Origin: Marinobacter sp.
Lineage (GTDB): Bacteria > Pseudomonadota > Gammaproteobacteria > Pseudomonadales > Oleiphilaceae
Direction of reading: 5' to 3'
Length of the DNA: 64,000 bases
NCBI GenBank assembly: GCA_018402255.1
Contig: JAGYIS010000003.1
Coordinates: forward strand, 1 to 64,000
Each line of letters opens with the position of its first letter. Position 1 is the first letter of the stretch. Positions 26,147 through 36,304 of this stretch are shown piece by piece. The translations under genes were made by a program, and so were the position numbers. A model generated the notes under the pieces. That model was given only the letters and a program-made list of their open reading frames with translations, had not been told where the DNA came from and ran no database searches.

Positions 26147-27667
26147 TCAGAAGAAACCAAGCGGGTTGATGTCGTAGCTTACCAGCAGGTTCTTGGTCTG
26201 CTGATAGTGGTCCAGAGCCATCTTGTGGTTCTCGCGACCGACGCCCGACTTCTTGTAACCACCGAAAGCCGCATGGGCCGGGTACTGGTGGTAACAGTTA
26301 GTCCAGACACGGCCGGCCTGGATGGCTCGACCCATGCGGTAAGCCCGGTTGATATCACGGGTCCACAGGCCTGCGCCCAGGCCAAACTCGGTGTCGTTGG
26401 CAATGGCCAGGGCTTCTTCTTCATCCTTGAACGTGGTGATACCCACCACCGGGCCGAAGATTTCCTCCTGGAACACGCGCATGTCGTTGGTGCCTTTCAG
26501 CAAGGTCGGCTGCACGTAGAAACCGTTGTTGTACTCGCCTTCCATTTCCTCCACACCACCACCGGTTAACACCTGCGCGCCTTCCTGTTTGCCGATGTCC
26601 AGGTACGACAGGATCTTGTCGAACTGTTCCTTACTGGCCTGGGCGCCTACCTGCACATCGGTGTCCAGCGGGTTGCCACGTTTGATGCCCTTGGTCCGCT
26701 CAACCACCTTGGCCATAAACTCGTCGTACATGTCTTCCTGAATCAGGGCGCGGGACGGGCAAGTGCAGACTTCGCCCTGATTGAAGAACGCCAACACCAG
26801 GCCTTCCACACACTTGTCGATAAACTCCGGTTCTGCCTGCAACACATCCGAGAAGTAGATGTTGGGGGATTTGCCGCCCAGCTCCACGGTCGACGGGATA
26901 ATGTTCTCGGCCGCACACTTGAGGATGTGAGCGCCCACCGGCGTGGACCCGGTGAAGGCAATCTTGGCGATGCGCTTGCTGGTGGCCAGGGCCTCACCGG
27001 CCTCGGGGCCGTAACCGTTGACGATGTTGATGACACCCGGCGGCAACAGGTCACCAATCAACTCCATCAACACCAGTATGCTGGCCGGGGTCTGCTCCGC
27101 CGGCTTCATCACCGTGCAGTTACCGGCAGCCAGGCACGGTGCCAGCTTCCACACCGCCATCAGCAGCGGGAAGTTCCAGGGAATGATCTGGCCGACCACA
27201 CCCAGTGGCTCATGGTAATGATAGGCCACGGTGTTGTTATCGATGGCACTGGAGGTGTCTTCCTGGGCGCGGATGCAACCGGCGAAATACCGGAAGTGGT
27301 CCACCGCCAGCGGCAGGTCGGCGTTGAGGGTTTCACGCACCGCTTTGCCGTTGTCCCAGGTTTCCGCCACCGCCAGCATCTCGAGGTTCTGCTCGATGCG
27401 GTCGGCAATTTTCAGCAGAATATTGGAGCGCTCGGTGGTCGAGGTCTGGCCCCAGGCTGGCGCCGCTTTGTGAGCGGCGTCCAGAGCCAGATCGATGTCC
27501 TCCGCACTGGAACGGGGAATGTCACAGATCACCGCCCCGGTAACGGGCGTGATGTTCTTGAAGTACTGACCTTTCACCGGGGCAACCCATTCGCCACCAA
27601 TGAAGTTTTCATAACGGGACTTGAAGGAGACGACGGAGCCGTCTTTGCCGGGCTGTGCGTAGATCAT
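26147..27667 (-). CDS. NAD-dependent aldehyde dehydrogenase (ExaC/AcoD type)
   Basis: The 506-residue protein is a full aldehyde dehydrogenase. It has [15 protein letters not shown], the catalytic glutamate in [10 protein letters not shown], the catalytic cysteine region [12 protein letters not shown] and the C-terminal block [15 protein letters not shown]. The cysteine context and the [10 protein letters not shown] ending are like ExaC/AcoD acetaldehyde dehydrogenases of Pseudomonas ethanol or acetoin breakdown. Activity on other short or fatty aldehydes is possible. It stands alone, upstream of the CotH operon and downstream of the wax ester synthase gene. ATG 27667 follows a short AT-rich leader. 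Confidence 0.88.
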   Translation of the reverse strand: MIYAQPGKDGSVVSFKSRYENFIGGEWVAPVKGQYFKNITPVTGAVICDIPRSSAEDIDLALDAAHKAAPAWGQTSTTERSNILLKIADRIEQNLEMLAVAETWDNGKAVRETLNADLPLAVDHFRYFAGCIRAQEDTSSAIDNNTVAYHYHEPLGVVGQIIPWNFPLLMAVWKLAPCLAAGNCTVMKPAEQTPASILVLMELIGDLLPPGVINIVNGYGPEAGEALATSKRIAKIAFTGSTPVGAHILKCAAENIIPSTVELGGKSPNIYFSDVLQAEPEFIDKCVEGLVLAFFNQGEVCTCPSRALIQEDMYDEFMAKVVERTKGIKRGNPLDTDVQVGAQASKEQFDKILSYLDIGKQEGAQVLTGGGVEEMEGEYNNGFYVQPTLLKGTNDMRVFQEEIFGPVVGITTFKDEEEALAIANDTEFGLGAGLWTRDINRAYRMGRAIQAGRVWTNCYHQYPAHAAFGGYKKSGVGRENHKMALDHYQQTKNLLVSYDINPLGFF

Positions 27668-27804
27668 GATGTCTGCCTCATTGTTTTATTTGTCGCAAGG
27701 CAACAACGCCTTCTGCGATGACACAACAAAGGTAGACCTCAATTCGGGAGTTTTGTATCACGACATCGCTGAACCAGATAGTCCGATAGTCGTAGAGTTT
27801 GGGT

Positions 27805-29181
27805 TCAGCTGAGTTGTTGAAGTTCCTGAAGACAATCCTCGAGAAAGTCCCCGGGGATAGCCAGTATCGCCTCATCGGCCACCACGCCAAACTGGACCTG
27901 GCCGGCATAGCTGACGATGCTTACACCCAGGCCAATATCACCAGCCTGGGGAACCCAGAACATCTGTTCAGTGATGGCGCAACCGGCCAGATAACGGGTT
28001 TCCGGTGTACCCGGCACATTGGAAACAACCGCAGACGCCTTGCGGAAAAACAGATCAGCCAGAGGCTTACGCCCGAGTTCCGGAAGCAGCGACGCACCGG
28101 CGGTCAGGCCCCAGGCAATGCCCGGCTGCCAGCTTTTCTTGAGCTTTCGCGTTTCGTGCTTGATACGGAATAACCGTTCCAGGGCGCTTTCGCCATCCAC
28201 CGGCAGCGGCACAAACACCGTGCCGAAGCAGTTGCCCGGCTCATCCTGATCTGGCCTCATGCCCTCCGGCAGTTGGGAGCGGATATCCACCGGTACCGCC
28301 GCATGCAGCACGGCCTCGTCCAGTTGCTGGGACGTCATGCCCAGGCGCGGTCGAACAGCGGCCGCTACGCAGGCCAACAGAACATCGTTGACGGTGGTAT
28401 GGGTGGCGCTTGCGATGTCCCGAAACCGGTCAAGCGGGACAGGCTCAGACCAACGACACTGGCGCCGACCCAAGAGCGGGCGTTTCAAATCTGACGGGGA
28501 ATCTTCCTGCACCGCCAGAAACTGGCTTACCTCGTGGGCAAAGCGCGTGCCGTTGCGCACCACCTGCTCCGCCAAGCCATGCCCAGGCACGCCTTCCCCC
28601 TCCTGATCTGAGGGCATACCCTGCACGGCCTGGGATACCCGCGAGCCAAGCCACTGCTGCGCCGACTCTATCCAGCGTCCGAGGCGAGGGAGCTCAGGAG
28701 CGCCATACACAGCGGGATACTGTCTGGGCGAGGCAGGGCAAAGTCTGGCAAACATCCCCAGCAGCGATAATCCATCGGCATAACAATGATGCAGTCGCAA
28801 CAACACAGCAGCGCCACCCTCCGCGTTGGGGGCCAGCCAGAACTTCCAGATTGGCCGGTATAGCGGTAAGGGTTCATTCAGCCGGGCAGACACCCAATCC
28901 TGCAACTGGTCGCGATCAAAGCGATCAAGCACAACGTCCAGATGGTGAGATACGGAGAAGGTAGGGTCTTTTTGCCAGTACCAGGCCGGCGCCTTCCAGA
29001 CCGGGCGGCACAGAAAACGCTCCCACGCTACCCAGTATACGTTCAGGAACTCCCTCAGCCGGCCAGCGGTGAGCCCTTCAACCCGGAGCATGATGGTGAT
29101 GGTCATGGGATTTTCCGACCGTTCCAAAGCCAGCCAGGCCGAATCCGAAGGCAGCATGAGATGCGATTGCTCTTGGTTCAA
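27805..29181 (-). CDS. Wax ester synthase / diacylglycerol acyltransferase (WS/DGAT)
   Basis: The 458-residue protein is of the bacterial WS/DGAT family, which joins acyl-CoA to fatty alcohols or diacylglycerol to store wax esters or triacylglycerol. The active-site motif is complete (HHCYADG, about residue 134). An N-terminal LPSDSAWLALE segment, a middle NDVLLACVAAAVRP (PLW/NDVVLA-like) segment and VVSNVPGT are all family hallmarks. Marinobacter species carry several such enzymes. ATG 29181 faces the divergent hydrolase gene. Substrate preference cannot be read from sequence. Confidence 0.9.
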   Translation of the reverse strand: MNQEQSHLMLPSDSAWLALERSENPMTITIMLRVEGLTAGRLREFLNVYWVAWERFLCRPVWKAPAWYWQKDPTFSVSHHLDVVLDRFDRDQLQDWVSARLNEPLPLYRPIWKFWLAPNAEGGAAVLLRLHHCYADGLSLLGMFARLCPASPRQYPAVYGAPELPRLGRWIESAQQWLGSRVSQAVQGMPSDQEGEGVPGHGLAEQVVRNGTRFAHEVSQFLAVQEDSPSDLKRPLLGRRQCRWSEPVPLDRFRDIASATHTTVNDVLLACVAAAVRPRLGMTSQQLDEAVLHAAVPVDIRSQLPEGMRPDQDEPGNCFGTVFVPLPVDGESALERLFRIKHETRKLKKSWQPGIAWGLTAGASLLPELGRKPLADLFFRKASAVVSNVPGTPETRYLAGCAITEQMFWVPQAGDIGLGVSIVSYAGQVQFGVVADEAILAIPGDFLEDCLQELQQLS

Positions 29182-29499
29182 ACCTGTCGTTCCCCGGTCA
29201 GTAAACTGGTAAAGGCCAATTCACCATTGTGCCAGAGTCCGGATAGGGGCTCCATCATCCACACGCACCTCGCAGAGTTACAAAAAATTACACGGAAGTA
29301 ACCCTTCAGCCCTATACTGGTTATATGTCTTGATGCAATGGTTATTAAAGACACCGTAATCGTGATCACTTGGCTACAGATTCCGGGAATTAACGGCGTT
29401 GGCGCCACTCTTTCACGATAAAAAACGCGGTACATATAGCAAACCGGCACAATCAAAATTAAGAATAATCAACCATTGCGGTGCCGGGGGAGATGAATC
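29182..29499. other. Divergent intergenic region, WS/DGAT and hydrolase genes
   Basis: These 318 bases are AT-rich near 29280-29360 and 29420-29470 and must carry two promoters. I see no confident operator, RNA gene or repeat. GGGGGAG near 29486 is the ribosome site of the hydrolase gene. Confidence 0.5.
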
Positions 29500-30423
29500 A
29501 TGAAAGCCAGTCATGTTCGCAAGTTGATCAAACCGATCGAGAGCGCCTATTCCGAGATGTTCTCCGGTCATGTCTACCGCGTCGGCAAAGGCGCGGTATC
29601 GGTACGCAATCACAGCGGCACCGCCGAACACACGGTGATTGGCGTGCATGGCTTTCTGGAAAATCACTGCTATTTCACCCAGGCTTATGACGGCCCAACC
29701 ACAGAACTGATCCTGCTCACTTGCAGCAACTATCACATCCCGGTGAACGGCGTCACACCCGACAACGCCGACTGGGAAGTGCCGATCAAACACCCTGAAG
29801 GCACCATCGAATACGACGCCTGCATCCTGAACCAGGCCCTGCGACACTTACCGACCACCCGCAATATCCGCATTCACGGCCATTCCCGGGGTGGCGCGGT
29901 CATCCTTGAAGCAATGCAGCAGTGGCCTGAACTGTACGAAGACGTAGAAATCGTGCTGGAAGCACCCGTTTTACCGCAGGGCAAGCTCCACGCGCTGGTC
30001 ACCACATTGCTGGAACCCGTCAGCCACGGCATGTGGCCCTGGCTGATCCGCTTGATCAACAGCGCACCGCAGTCTGCTTACGGTCAGACTTTCTTCGGCA
30101 AAATGAACCCGCGCAAACGGCAACTGCTGGGCAAACTGTTCTACGCCACCAAAGATCACCTGACCATCGTCCGCAACATCGAAAACATCATGGACTGGAT
30201 GGAGCGCACAGACAGCTCGGCCTATCAGCATGTCCGCCACGGCACCTTTCTGATCCCGGCCACTGACCGTATCCTTGATCGCACCACGATGCTCGCCAGT
30301 GCCCGCACCAGCCCCACCACCATGCGGATTGTTGAAACCGAAGCGCCCAGCCACTTCATCACACTGGACAGCAAGGAATGGGTGCCCGGCCTGGAAACAT
30401 TACCCGCCGCGGCCCAGGGCTAA
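29500..30423 (+). CDS. Alpha/beta-hydrolase fold protein
   Basis: The 307-residue protein has an early oxyanion-type VIGVHGFLEN and a nucleophile elbow GHSRGGAV with the likely catalytic serine at about residue 129. A late histidine in EAPSHFI completes a possible triad. No signal peptide is seen, so it is probably cytoplasmic. Arg rather than Met, Leu or Gln follows the serine, as in several lipase-like hydrolases. Neighbouring wax ester and PHA-related genes suggest lipid or polyester metabolism, but the substrate is unknown. GGGGGAG precedes ATG 29500. Confidence 0.7.
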   Translation: MKASHVRKLIKPIESAYSEMFSGHVYRVGKGAVSVRNHSGTAEHTVIGVHGFLENHCYFTQAYDGPTTELILLTCSNYHIPVNGVTPDNADWEVPIKHPEGTIEYDACILNQALRHLPTTRNIRIHGHSRGGAVILEAMQQWPELYEDVEIVLEAPVLPQGKLHALVTTLLEPVSHGMWPWLIRLINSAPQSAYGQTFFGKMNPRKRQLLGKLFYATKDHLTIVRNIENIMDWMERTDSSAYQHVRHGTFLIPATDRILDRTTMLASARTSPTTMRIVETEAPSHFITLDSKEWVPGLETLPAAAQG

Positions 30424-30523
30424 CGCTCCCGATAGCACGAAGTCAGATGCAGGACCTGCCCCGCTTCGCTAAACTGAGCGCTTTTGGCGGCATTGGCCCG
30501 CCTGCCCGGTTTTGGAGCCCTGC

Positions 30524-31272
30524 ATGTACCGTGAGCGCCTTGTCACAACGGAAGTGAGTTCAGAGAACGCCCACCGCCTGAAACGGCTTTTGCTGGAATA
30601 CCATGATTTTCGCCAGCTCAAAACAGCTCACCCTTTGCTGGAAGACACCAGGCGCATTGCCGACTGGCAAGCCAATCGGCTAAAAGCCACGCACCAGGAT
30701 CTGTACCAGCACCCGGGCTACCATACCGGGCTGGAATTTCTGCTCACGGATTTGTATGCCCCGGCCGGCATGACTCACCGGGATGACAACATAGACCGGG
30801 TATTCCCGAAGATGGTCAAGTGGTTACCGGACCACCTCTTGAATACCTTTGCCGGATTGGTTGAGCTCAATCTGGTTACCCAGAGTCTCGACCTGGAGTT
30901 GGCCGAGTGGTTTGCCGACCGCGACATCACAACCACTCAGATCAGTGGCCAAGCCTACTGTGAGGCGTATCGTGCCAGCCGTCATTTAGCCGTTCGGGAG
31001 CGACAACTGCATCTGGTTGCAGACACCGGCCAACAGCTGGACCGCTACGTGCGCAACCGCTCCCTGGGCTGGCTGCTGTCGATCAGTCGGGGGCCGGCCG
31101 AGATGGCAGAACTGGGTGATCTGCACAATTTTTGCACCGGGGTTACAGCGCGTTTCGGAACATGGACAAGGTCGACGCACTGATCGATCGGCTGATCGGT
31201 CGAGAACAACAGGTTATGCGAAACATATTGGCGGGCCACCCGGAGCCGTTCATGCTGCCGGGCGACCTCTAA
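30524..31272 (+). pseudogene. FFLEELY-motif protein, frame broken near the C-terminus
   Basis: From ATG 30524 (GGAG six bases upstream) the protein is helical, with LEFLLTDLYAP matching the family's FFLEELY segment. The reading frame then leaves the conserved sequence at TTTTT (31129-31133) and would run to 31183. One extra T there gives GDLHNFLHRGYSAFRNM and continues to a stop at 31272 with the ending PFMLPGDL, which reads like the true end (about 249 residues). Function of the family is unknown. It sits beside a hydrolase and a PHA-system gene. The single-base change in a T-run could be a sequence error. Confidence 0.7.
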
Positions 31273-31278
31273 CCGGGA

Positions 31279-31557
31279 TCAAGCCTTGATGATCTGATCC
31301 AGCTGGGAATGGATTTCCTGCTCAATGCGGGACTTGAACGGGCGCAGCATCAGGCCTAGCTCCAGACGGATATGCAGGTCGTTTTCAGCGATATCCAGCT
31401 GCCCTTTTACGCCACTGCGCTTGAACCTGAGGAGATCGCCCTCCCACTGGTAATTGACGTCAAACTGCTTTGACAGGTCTTTGGCCAGTGTTTCGGCCGC
31501 CTCCCGGGCGTGTTCCTTGTCCATCGTGTGCGCACGGTGAATATCGATAACAGACAT
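31279..31557 (-). CDS. Polyhydroxyalkanoic acid system family protein
   Basis: The 92-residue protein matches the small PHA-granule-associated/regulatory family: an N-terminal IDIHRAHTM segment, a middle YQWEGDLLRFKRSGVKGQLDI beta-stretch and a C-terminal helix SRIEQEIHSQLDQII. These proteins accompany polyester synthesis genes; their role is poorly known. No phaC is in the window. It converges on the FFLEELY-motif gene, with stops six bases apart, and is divergent from ubiE. Confidence 0.75.
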   Translation of the reverse strand: MSVIDIHRAHTMDKEHAREAAETLAKDLSKQFDVNYQWEGDLLRFKRSGVKGQLDIAENDLHIRLELGLMLRPFKSRIEQEIHSQLDQIIKA

Positions 31558-31671
31558 GAATCAGGTTTCTCAGTAGTTTGGAAAGGTTTTACAGTGTAAG
31601 TCGGCAATAAACTTGTAGCCAACCCCTCAGCGGTTAGAATACGGGATCAGATTCTGACAGGACCATTTCTC

Positions 31672-32454
31672 ATGAGCGAACAGCAAACGCCCGGCGCGCC
31701 CGGCAACGGCCAGGACGACGTGACCCACTTTGGTTTCCGCAACGTGCCGAAAAGCCAGAAAGCCAGCCAGGTTGCTGAAGTTTTTCACAGCGTGGCGGGC
31801 AAATACGACCTCATGAACGATCTGATGTCGATGGGCATCCACCGCCTGTGGAAGCGTTTCACCATTGAACTGAGCGGCGTTCGCCCGGGCCATCAGGTAC
31901 TCGACATTGCCGGCGGTACCGGTGACCTGACCATGAAATTCTCCGACCTGGTGGGGCCTTCCGGCCGGGTGGTACTGGCCGACATCAACGCCTCCATGCT
32001 ACAGGTAGGGCGCAGCCGCCTGACCGACCGGGGATACGCCGGCAACATCGAATACGTGCAGGCCGACGCCGAGCACCTGCCGTTTCCAGACAACAGCTTC
32101 AACGCCGTGTCGATTGCCTTTGGCCTGCGCAATGTGACCGACAAGGATCAGGCCCTGCGGGACATGACCCGCACCCTGAAACCTGGCGGCAAGCTGATGG
32201 TGCTGGAATTCTCCAAGCCCAGCAACCCACTGCTGAGCAAGGCTTACGACACCTATTCATTCAGCGCCCTGCCTCTGATGGGCCAGCTGTTCGCCGGTGA
32301 CAGTGAAAGCTACAAATACCTGGCGGAATCCATCCGCATGCACCCGGATCAGGACACCTTGAAGGGCATGATGGAAGACGCCGGCCTGGTCAACTGCAAG
32401 TACTACAACATGACCGGCGGTATCGTTGCCCTGCACGTCGGGATCAAGCCCTGA
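31672..32454 (+). CDS. ubiE: Ubiquinone/menaquinone methyltransferase UbiE
   Basis: The 260-residue SAM-dependent C-methyltransferase has the UbiE signatures. These are [16 protein letters not shown], the SAM-binding [21 protein letters not shown] and, near the end, [11 protein letters not shown]. It methylates the quinone ring at C2 in ubiquinone synthesis. It is first of the conserved ubiE-ubiJ-ubiB group; its TGA overlaps the ATG of ubiJ. ATG 31672 has AGGACC upstream. Confidence 0.95.
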   Translation: MSEQQTPGAPGNGQDDVTHFGFRNVPKSQKASQVAEVFHSVAGKYDLMNDLMSMGIHRLWKRFTIELSGVRPGHQVLDIAGGTGDLTMKFSDLVGPSGRVVLADINASMLQVGRSRLTDRGYAGNIEYVQADAEHLPFPDNSFNAVSIAFGLRNVTDKDQALRDMTRTLKPGGKLMVLEFSKPSNPLLSKAYDTYSFSALPLMGQLFAGDSESYKYLAESIRMHPDQDTLKGMMEDAGLVNCKYYNMTGGIVALHVGIKP

Positions 32455-33095
32455 TGTTTCCCGGCCCTACCCTGTCGTCCGCCGCCAGCGCCATCGCAGA
32501 ACTCGGGCTTAATCAGGCGCTGGAACTGGATACCGCAGGCCGTCAGGCACTGCTGGCAGCTCTGGCAGGGCCCGTGCAGTTTTCGATCACCGCGCCGCTC
32601 CCCATGACCTGGACACTGGACCGTGTTGGCGAACGGGTTCAGGTGCGCAGCCAACCCGCCGAGGCCCCAGCCCTGACGATCTCCGGCCGGGCCATGGCTT
32701 TTGCGGCCCTCGCCATGGGCGACGACCGGGTATTTGCCGATGAACGACTGCTTGTGGACGGCAACACAGCCCTCGCCCATCAGCTGCAGCGAGCCTTGAG
32801 CCAACTGGAGCCAGACTGGGAAGCCGCCATGGCCCGGTACCTGGGCGACGTACCGGCGCATTTTCTGGGCAAGAGCATCCGCAACGCAGTGCACTGGAGC
32901 CGGAACGCCGTCAGCACCATGAACAGCAACGTCGAAGAATACCTCCACGAGGAAAGCCGGGCCCTGCCCGGACGCCGTGAACTGGAGGCTACCTTTCAGG
33001 ACATCGACGAGCTGAGCCTGCGCACCGAGCGCCTGGAAGCCCGCCTCAACCAGCTGGACTTATCCGGTAGCCACCACAATACGGAGAAGCTGTGA
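32454..33095 (+). CDS. ubiJ: Ubiquinone biosynthesis accessory factor UbiJ
   Basis: The 213-residue protein has an SCP2-like lipid-binding domain (about residues 15-110) and a C-terminal coiled coil ([16 protein letters not shown]). This is the UbiJ plan. UbiJ binds ubiquinone precursors and, with UbiK, organises the soluble Ubi complex. Its position between ubiE and ubiB is diagnostic, and both junctions overlap by a few bases. Confidence 0.92.
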   Translation: MFPGPTLSSAASAIAELGLNQALELDTAGRQALLAALAGPVQFSITAPLPMTWTLDRVGERVQVRSQPAEAPALTISGRAMAFAALAMGDDRVFADERLLVDGNTALAHQLQRALSQLEPDWEAAMARYLGDVPAHFLGKSIRNAVHWSRNAVSTMNSNVEEYLHEESRALPGRRELEATFQDIDELSLRTERLEARLNQLDLSGSHHNTEKL

Positions 33096-34738
33096 CCCGT
33101 CTGCGACGCCTGTTCCGAATTGCCTGGGTATTCTGCCGTTATCGGCTAGACACCTTTCTACCTCTGGCGGAACTGCCCACAGCCCTGAAGGTATTCTTCC
33201 TGCTGGCACCCTGGCATCTGTTCCCCCAGCCCAAGCTGAGCAGAGGCGACCGCCTGCGCCTGGCGCTGGAAGAACTCGGCCCGGTGTTCGTCAAATTCGG
33301 CCAGATTCTCTCCACCCGCCGGGATTTGCTGCCCGACGACATGGCCGAATCCCTGAAACAACTGCAGGACCGGGTACCGCCCTTCCCCAGCGATCAGGCC
33401 CGGGGCATTATCGAAAAATCACTGGGAGCGCCGGTGGCCGAGCTGTTTGCCGAGTTCAGCCCAGACCCGATGGCCTCGGCATCGGTCGCCCAGGTACATG
33501 CAGCCACGCTGCCCAATGGCCAGAAAGTCGTGGTCAAAGTGCTGCGCCCAGGCATCGACAAGGTCATCCGCCAGGATCTTGGTTTGATGTACCTGATGGC
33601 AGGGTTGCTTGAGGAATACTGGACTGAAGGCAAGCGCCTGCACCCGGTCGACGTGGTGGCCGATTATGACGCCACCATCCACGACGAACTCGACCTGCAA
33701 CGAGAAGCTGCCAACGCCAGCCAGCTGCGCCGCAATTTCGACAACTCGCCACTGATCTACATTCCATTTATCGATTGGGACTACACCAGCAAGTCGGTGC
33801 TGGTGATGGAGCGCATACACGGTATTCCGATCGCCGATGTGGCCAAACTGCAAGACGCCGGCGTAAACATGAAAGTACTGGCGGAAAAAGGTGTGGAAAT
33901 CTTTTTTACCCAGGTGTTCCGGGACAGTTTTTTCCACGCTGACATGCACCCGGGCAATATCTTTGTGGATGTGTCCAACCCGGCCGATCCGAAGTATATC
34001 GCCATTGATTTCGGCATCGTCGGCACTCTGGCACCGGACGATCAAAGCTACCTGGCCCGCAACCTGCTCGCGTTTTTTCGCCGCGATTATCGTCAGGTCG
34101 CCCAACTGCACATACAATCCGGCTGGGTGCCGCCGGATACCAGGGTAAACGAATTCGAGGCCGCCATCCGCACCGTGTGCGAGCCAATTTTCGAGCGACC
34201 GCTGAAAGACATCTCATTCGGCCACTTCCTGTTGAGATTGTTCCAGACCGCTCGCCGCTTCAATATGGAAGTACAGCCACAGTTGGTATTGCTGCAAAAG
34301 ACCCTACTCAATGTCGAGGGACTGGGCCGCCAGCTGTACCCGGATCTGGACCTGTGGAGCACTGCTCAGCCGTTTCTCGAAAAGTGGATGCGCCAGCGAA
34401 TCGGCCCGGCCGGGCTGATCAAATCGCTGCAAACCCACCTGCCTTCGTGGCTGGAGCAATCACCGGAGATGCCGCAACTGGTGCACGATGCCCTGTTGCA
34501 GTTGCGCGGCAGCGGCCCGACCGAAGCCCAGAACCGTGCAACCCTGGCATTGATGAAAGAACAACAGCAGCGCAGCGAGCGCCGCTGGCGCCGTGGCTTC
34601 ATTGCCGCCGTGCTTGCCGGAGCCGCCCTTGTGAGCAGCCAGCCAGACGTTCAACAGCTGTTCACCCACGATATGCCGACCTGGGGCTGGGCCTTGCTTG
34701 CGGTGGCGGCAGGCGTCATGCTCCGGGGCAGCCGCTAA
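33092..34738 (+). CDS. ubiB: UbiB, atypical kinase-like ubiquinone biosynthesis protein
   Basis: The 548-residue protein is a UbiB/ADCK-type atypical kinase. It has the KxGQ-like segment [11 protein letters not shown], the A-rich loop [22 protein letters not shown] as catalytic loop, and AIDFGIVG as the metal-binding DFG. Two hydrophobic helices at the C-terminus anchor it in the inner membrane. It acts as an ATPase needed for ubiquinone synthesis. The GTG start at 33092 overlaps the ubiJ stop. hisI follows 20 bases later. Confidence 0.95.
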   Translation: MTRLRRLFRIAWVFCRYRLDTFLPLAELPTALKVFFLLAPWHLFPQPKLSRGDRLRLALEELGPVFVKFGQILSTRRDLLPDDMAESLKQLQDRVPPFPSDQARGIIEKSLGAPVAELFAEFSPDPMASASVAQVHAATLPNGQKVVVKVLRPGIDKVIRQDLGLMYLMAGLLEEYWTEGKRLHPVDVVADYDATIHDELDLQREAANASQLRRNFDNSPLIYIPFIDWDYTSKSVLVMERIHGIPIADVAKLQDAGVNMKVLAEKGVEIFFTQVFRDSFFHADMHPGNIFVDVSNPADPKYIAIDFGIVGTLAPDDQSYLARNLLAFFRRDYRQVAQLHIQSGWVPPDTRVNEFEAAIRTVCEPIFERPLKDISFGHFLLRLFQTARRFNMEVQPQLVLLQKTLLNVEGLGRQLYPDLDLWSTAQPFLEKWMRQRIGPAGLIKSLQTHLPSWLEQSPEMPQLVHDALLQLRGSGPTEAQNRATLALMKEQQQRSERRWRRGFIAAVLAGAALVSSQPDVQQLFTHDMPTWGWALLAVAAGVMLRGSR

Positions 34739-34758
34739 ACAAAAGATTGCCAGGATTC

Positions 34759-35181
34759 ATGAAAATGCAAGATTCCACCACTAATGTCGAACGGCCTGAC
34801 TGGCTAGACGAAATTCGCTGGACTGACGACGGACTGGTGCCAGCCATTGCCCAGGACGCCGACAACGGCGACATTCTGATGATGGCCTGGATGAACCCGG
34901 AGTCATTGCGACTGTCGGTTGAAGAAGGTCAGGCGGTGTACTGGTCACGCTCCCGAGGCAAGCTCTGGCGCAAGGGCGAGAGCTCTGGCCATCAGCAGGT
35001 GCTCCGGGACATACGGCTCGACTGCGATGCCGACGTCATTCTGCTGAAAGTGGAACAAAAAGGCGGCATTGCCTGCCATACTGGAAGGCGAAGCTGTTTT
35101 TACCGGACCCTGGAAAATGGCCAGTGGGTCAGTGCCGAGCCGGTACTGAAAGATCCGAATGCCATCTACAGCAGTAAGTGA
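34759..35181 (+). CDS. hisI: Phosphoribosyl-AMP cyclohydrolase
   Basis: The 140-residue protein is a stand-alone HisI, opening the purine ring of PR-AMP in histidine synthesis. It shows [23 protein letters not shown], and the metal-binding LDCDAD and [10 protein letters not shown] segments. Two ATG codons (34759 and 34765) lie just after AGGA; either may be used. A longer in-frame reading into ubiB is not real. hisE follows 12 bases after the stop, an arrangement common in this group. Confidence 0.95.
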   Translation: MKMQDSTTNVERPDWLDEIRWTDDGLVPAIAQDADNGDILMMAWMNPESLRLSVEEGQAVYWSRSRGKLWRKGESSGHQQVLRDIRLDCDADVILLKVEQKGGIACHTGRRSCFYRTLENGQWVSAEPVLKDPNAIYSSK

Positions 35182-35193
35182 GGAGCAGACACC

Positions 35194-35523
35194 GTGAGTG
35201 ATGTACTGGAACGCCTGGCTCAGGTACTCGATGCCCGAAAAGGCGCCAACCCGGACACCTCCTACGTGGCCAGCCTGCATGCGAAGGGGCTGAACAAGAT
35301 TCTGGAGAAAGTGGGCGAAGAGTGCACCGAAACCCTGCTGGCAGCCAAAGATGCCGAGCTTTCCGGAGATACCCGGGATGTGGTTTATGAAACCGCCGAT
35401 CTTTGGTTTCACAGCATGGTGATGCTGTCCAGGCTTGGCCTGGGCCCGAAAGACGTCATTGATGAGCTGGCCAGTCGGTTCGATTTGTCTGGCCTGGAAG
35501 AAAAAGCGTCACGCAAACCGTAA
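35194..35523 (+). CDS. hisE: Phosphoribosyl-ATP pyrophosphohydrolase
   Basis: The 109-residue all-helical MazG-type protein has [16 protein letters not shown] and [13 protein letters not shown], the acidic metal-binding helices of HisE. It converts PR-ATP to PR-AMP, the step before HisI. The start is GTG 35194 with GAGGAG about eight bases upstream. It is co-transcribed with hisI and lies before tatABC. Confidence 0.95.
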   Translation: MSDVLERLAQVLDARKGANPDTSYVASLHAKGLNKILEKVGEECTETLLAAKDAELSGDTRDVVYETADLWFHSMVMLSRLGLGPKDVIDELASRFDLSGLEEKASRKP

Positions 35524-35609
35524 AGAGGTACCCCTAACGGGGATTTCCGGGAACGGCACACGTTGGCGTACAATGTCATGCAACAGCAACAATTGAATGA
35601 GGACCCCTC

Positions 35610-35837
35610 ATGGGTATCAGCATCTGGCAACTTCTAATTGTACTCGGCATCGTCATCCTGCTGTTCGGAACCAAAAAACTGCGCAACATCGGTACGGATC
35701 TGGGCGGCGCCATTCGTGGGTTCAAAAAATCCATGAGTGACGATGAAACCAAGCCCGCCGATCCCGATAGCCTGGAAGGTCAGCAAGAACAGCAGCAGAC
35801 CCAGGCCGAGGAAAAACCTCGCGAAAAGCAGAGCTGA
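35610..35837 (+). CDS. tatA: Sec-independent translocase subunit TatA
   Basis: The 75-residue protein has a single N-terminal membrane helix ([16 protein letters not shown]), the FGTKKLR hinge, an amphipathic helix and an acidic, Q-rich tail. TatA oligomers form the conducting element of the Tat system for folded proteins. ATG 35610 is preceded by GAGGA. It opens tatABC. A Tat substrate candidate in the window is the RR-signal protein at 10981. Confidence 0.95.
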   Translation: MGISIWQLLIVLGIVILLFGTKKLRNIGTDLGGAIRGFKKSMSDDETKPADPDSLEGQQEQQQTQAEEKPREKQS

Positions 35838-35848
35838 GCACGGTCTGA

Positions 35849-36304
35849 ATGTTCGATATCGGCTTTATTGAGCTGCTGATCTGCGGCATCATCGCGTTGC
35901 TGGTACTCGGCCCCGAGCGGCTGCCTACGGCTGCCCGGGCGGCTGGCCGCTGGATTGGCGGTGCCCGGCGCATGGTCGGCCAGTTCACCTCGGAACTGGA
36001 CCGGCAGCTCAAGGCTGAGGAGCTCAGGGAGGAGTTGCGCAAAGCCGGTGACGTAGGGCTGGACGATATGGAAAAGACCGTACGCGGCGCCCTGGACGAG
36101 GCGAAAAAGTACGAACACATGATCCTGCCCGACAGCGAAACCCGCAAACCCCGGCCAGCACCGGCAACACGCCGGGTCGCCGAGGAGGCCAATGCCGAGA
36201 AACCGGCCACCGAGGCACCAGCCGCTGACAGTCCGGAGAGCGCCAACATCGACAGCCAGACCACCAGCCCGTCTTCAGAGAGTCCATCGGATAATCGTTC
36301 ATGA
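35849..36304 (+). CDS. tatB: Sec-independent translocase subunit TatB
   Basis: The 151-residue protein starts MFDIGFIELL, typical of TatB, and has one membrane helix and LVLGPERLP hinge. A long amphipathic helix and a Pro/Ala/Ser/Glu-rich tail follow. TatB works with TatC as receptor for twin-arginine signals. It is 11 bases after tatA and overlaps tatC by four bases. Confidence 0.95.
   Translation: MFDIGFIELLICGIIALLVLGPERLPTAARAAGRWIGGARRMVGQFTSELDRQLKAEELREELRKAGDVGLDDMEKTVRGALDEAKKYEHMILPDSETRKPRPAPATRRVAEEANAEKPATEAPAADSPESANIDSQTTSPSSESPSDNRS

Noticed and set aside
34177..34758. Long upstream extension of hisI
   Set aside because: It lies within ubiB in another frame; HisI length and the AGGA site fit the start near 34759.
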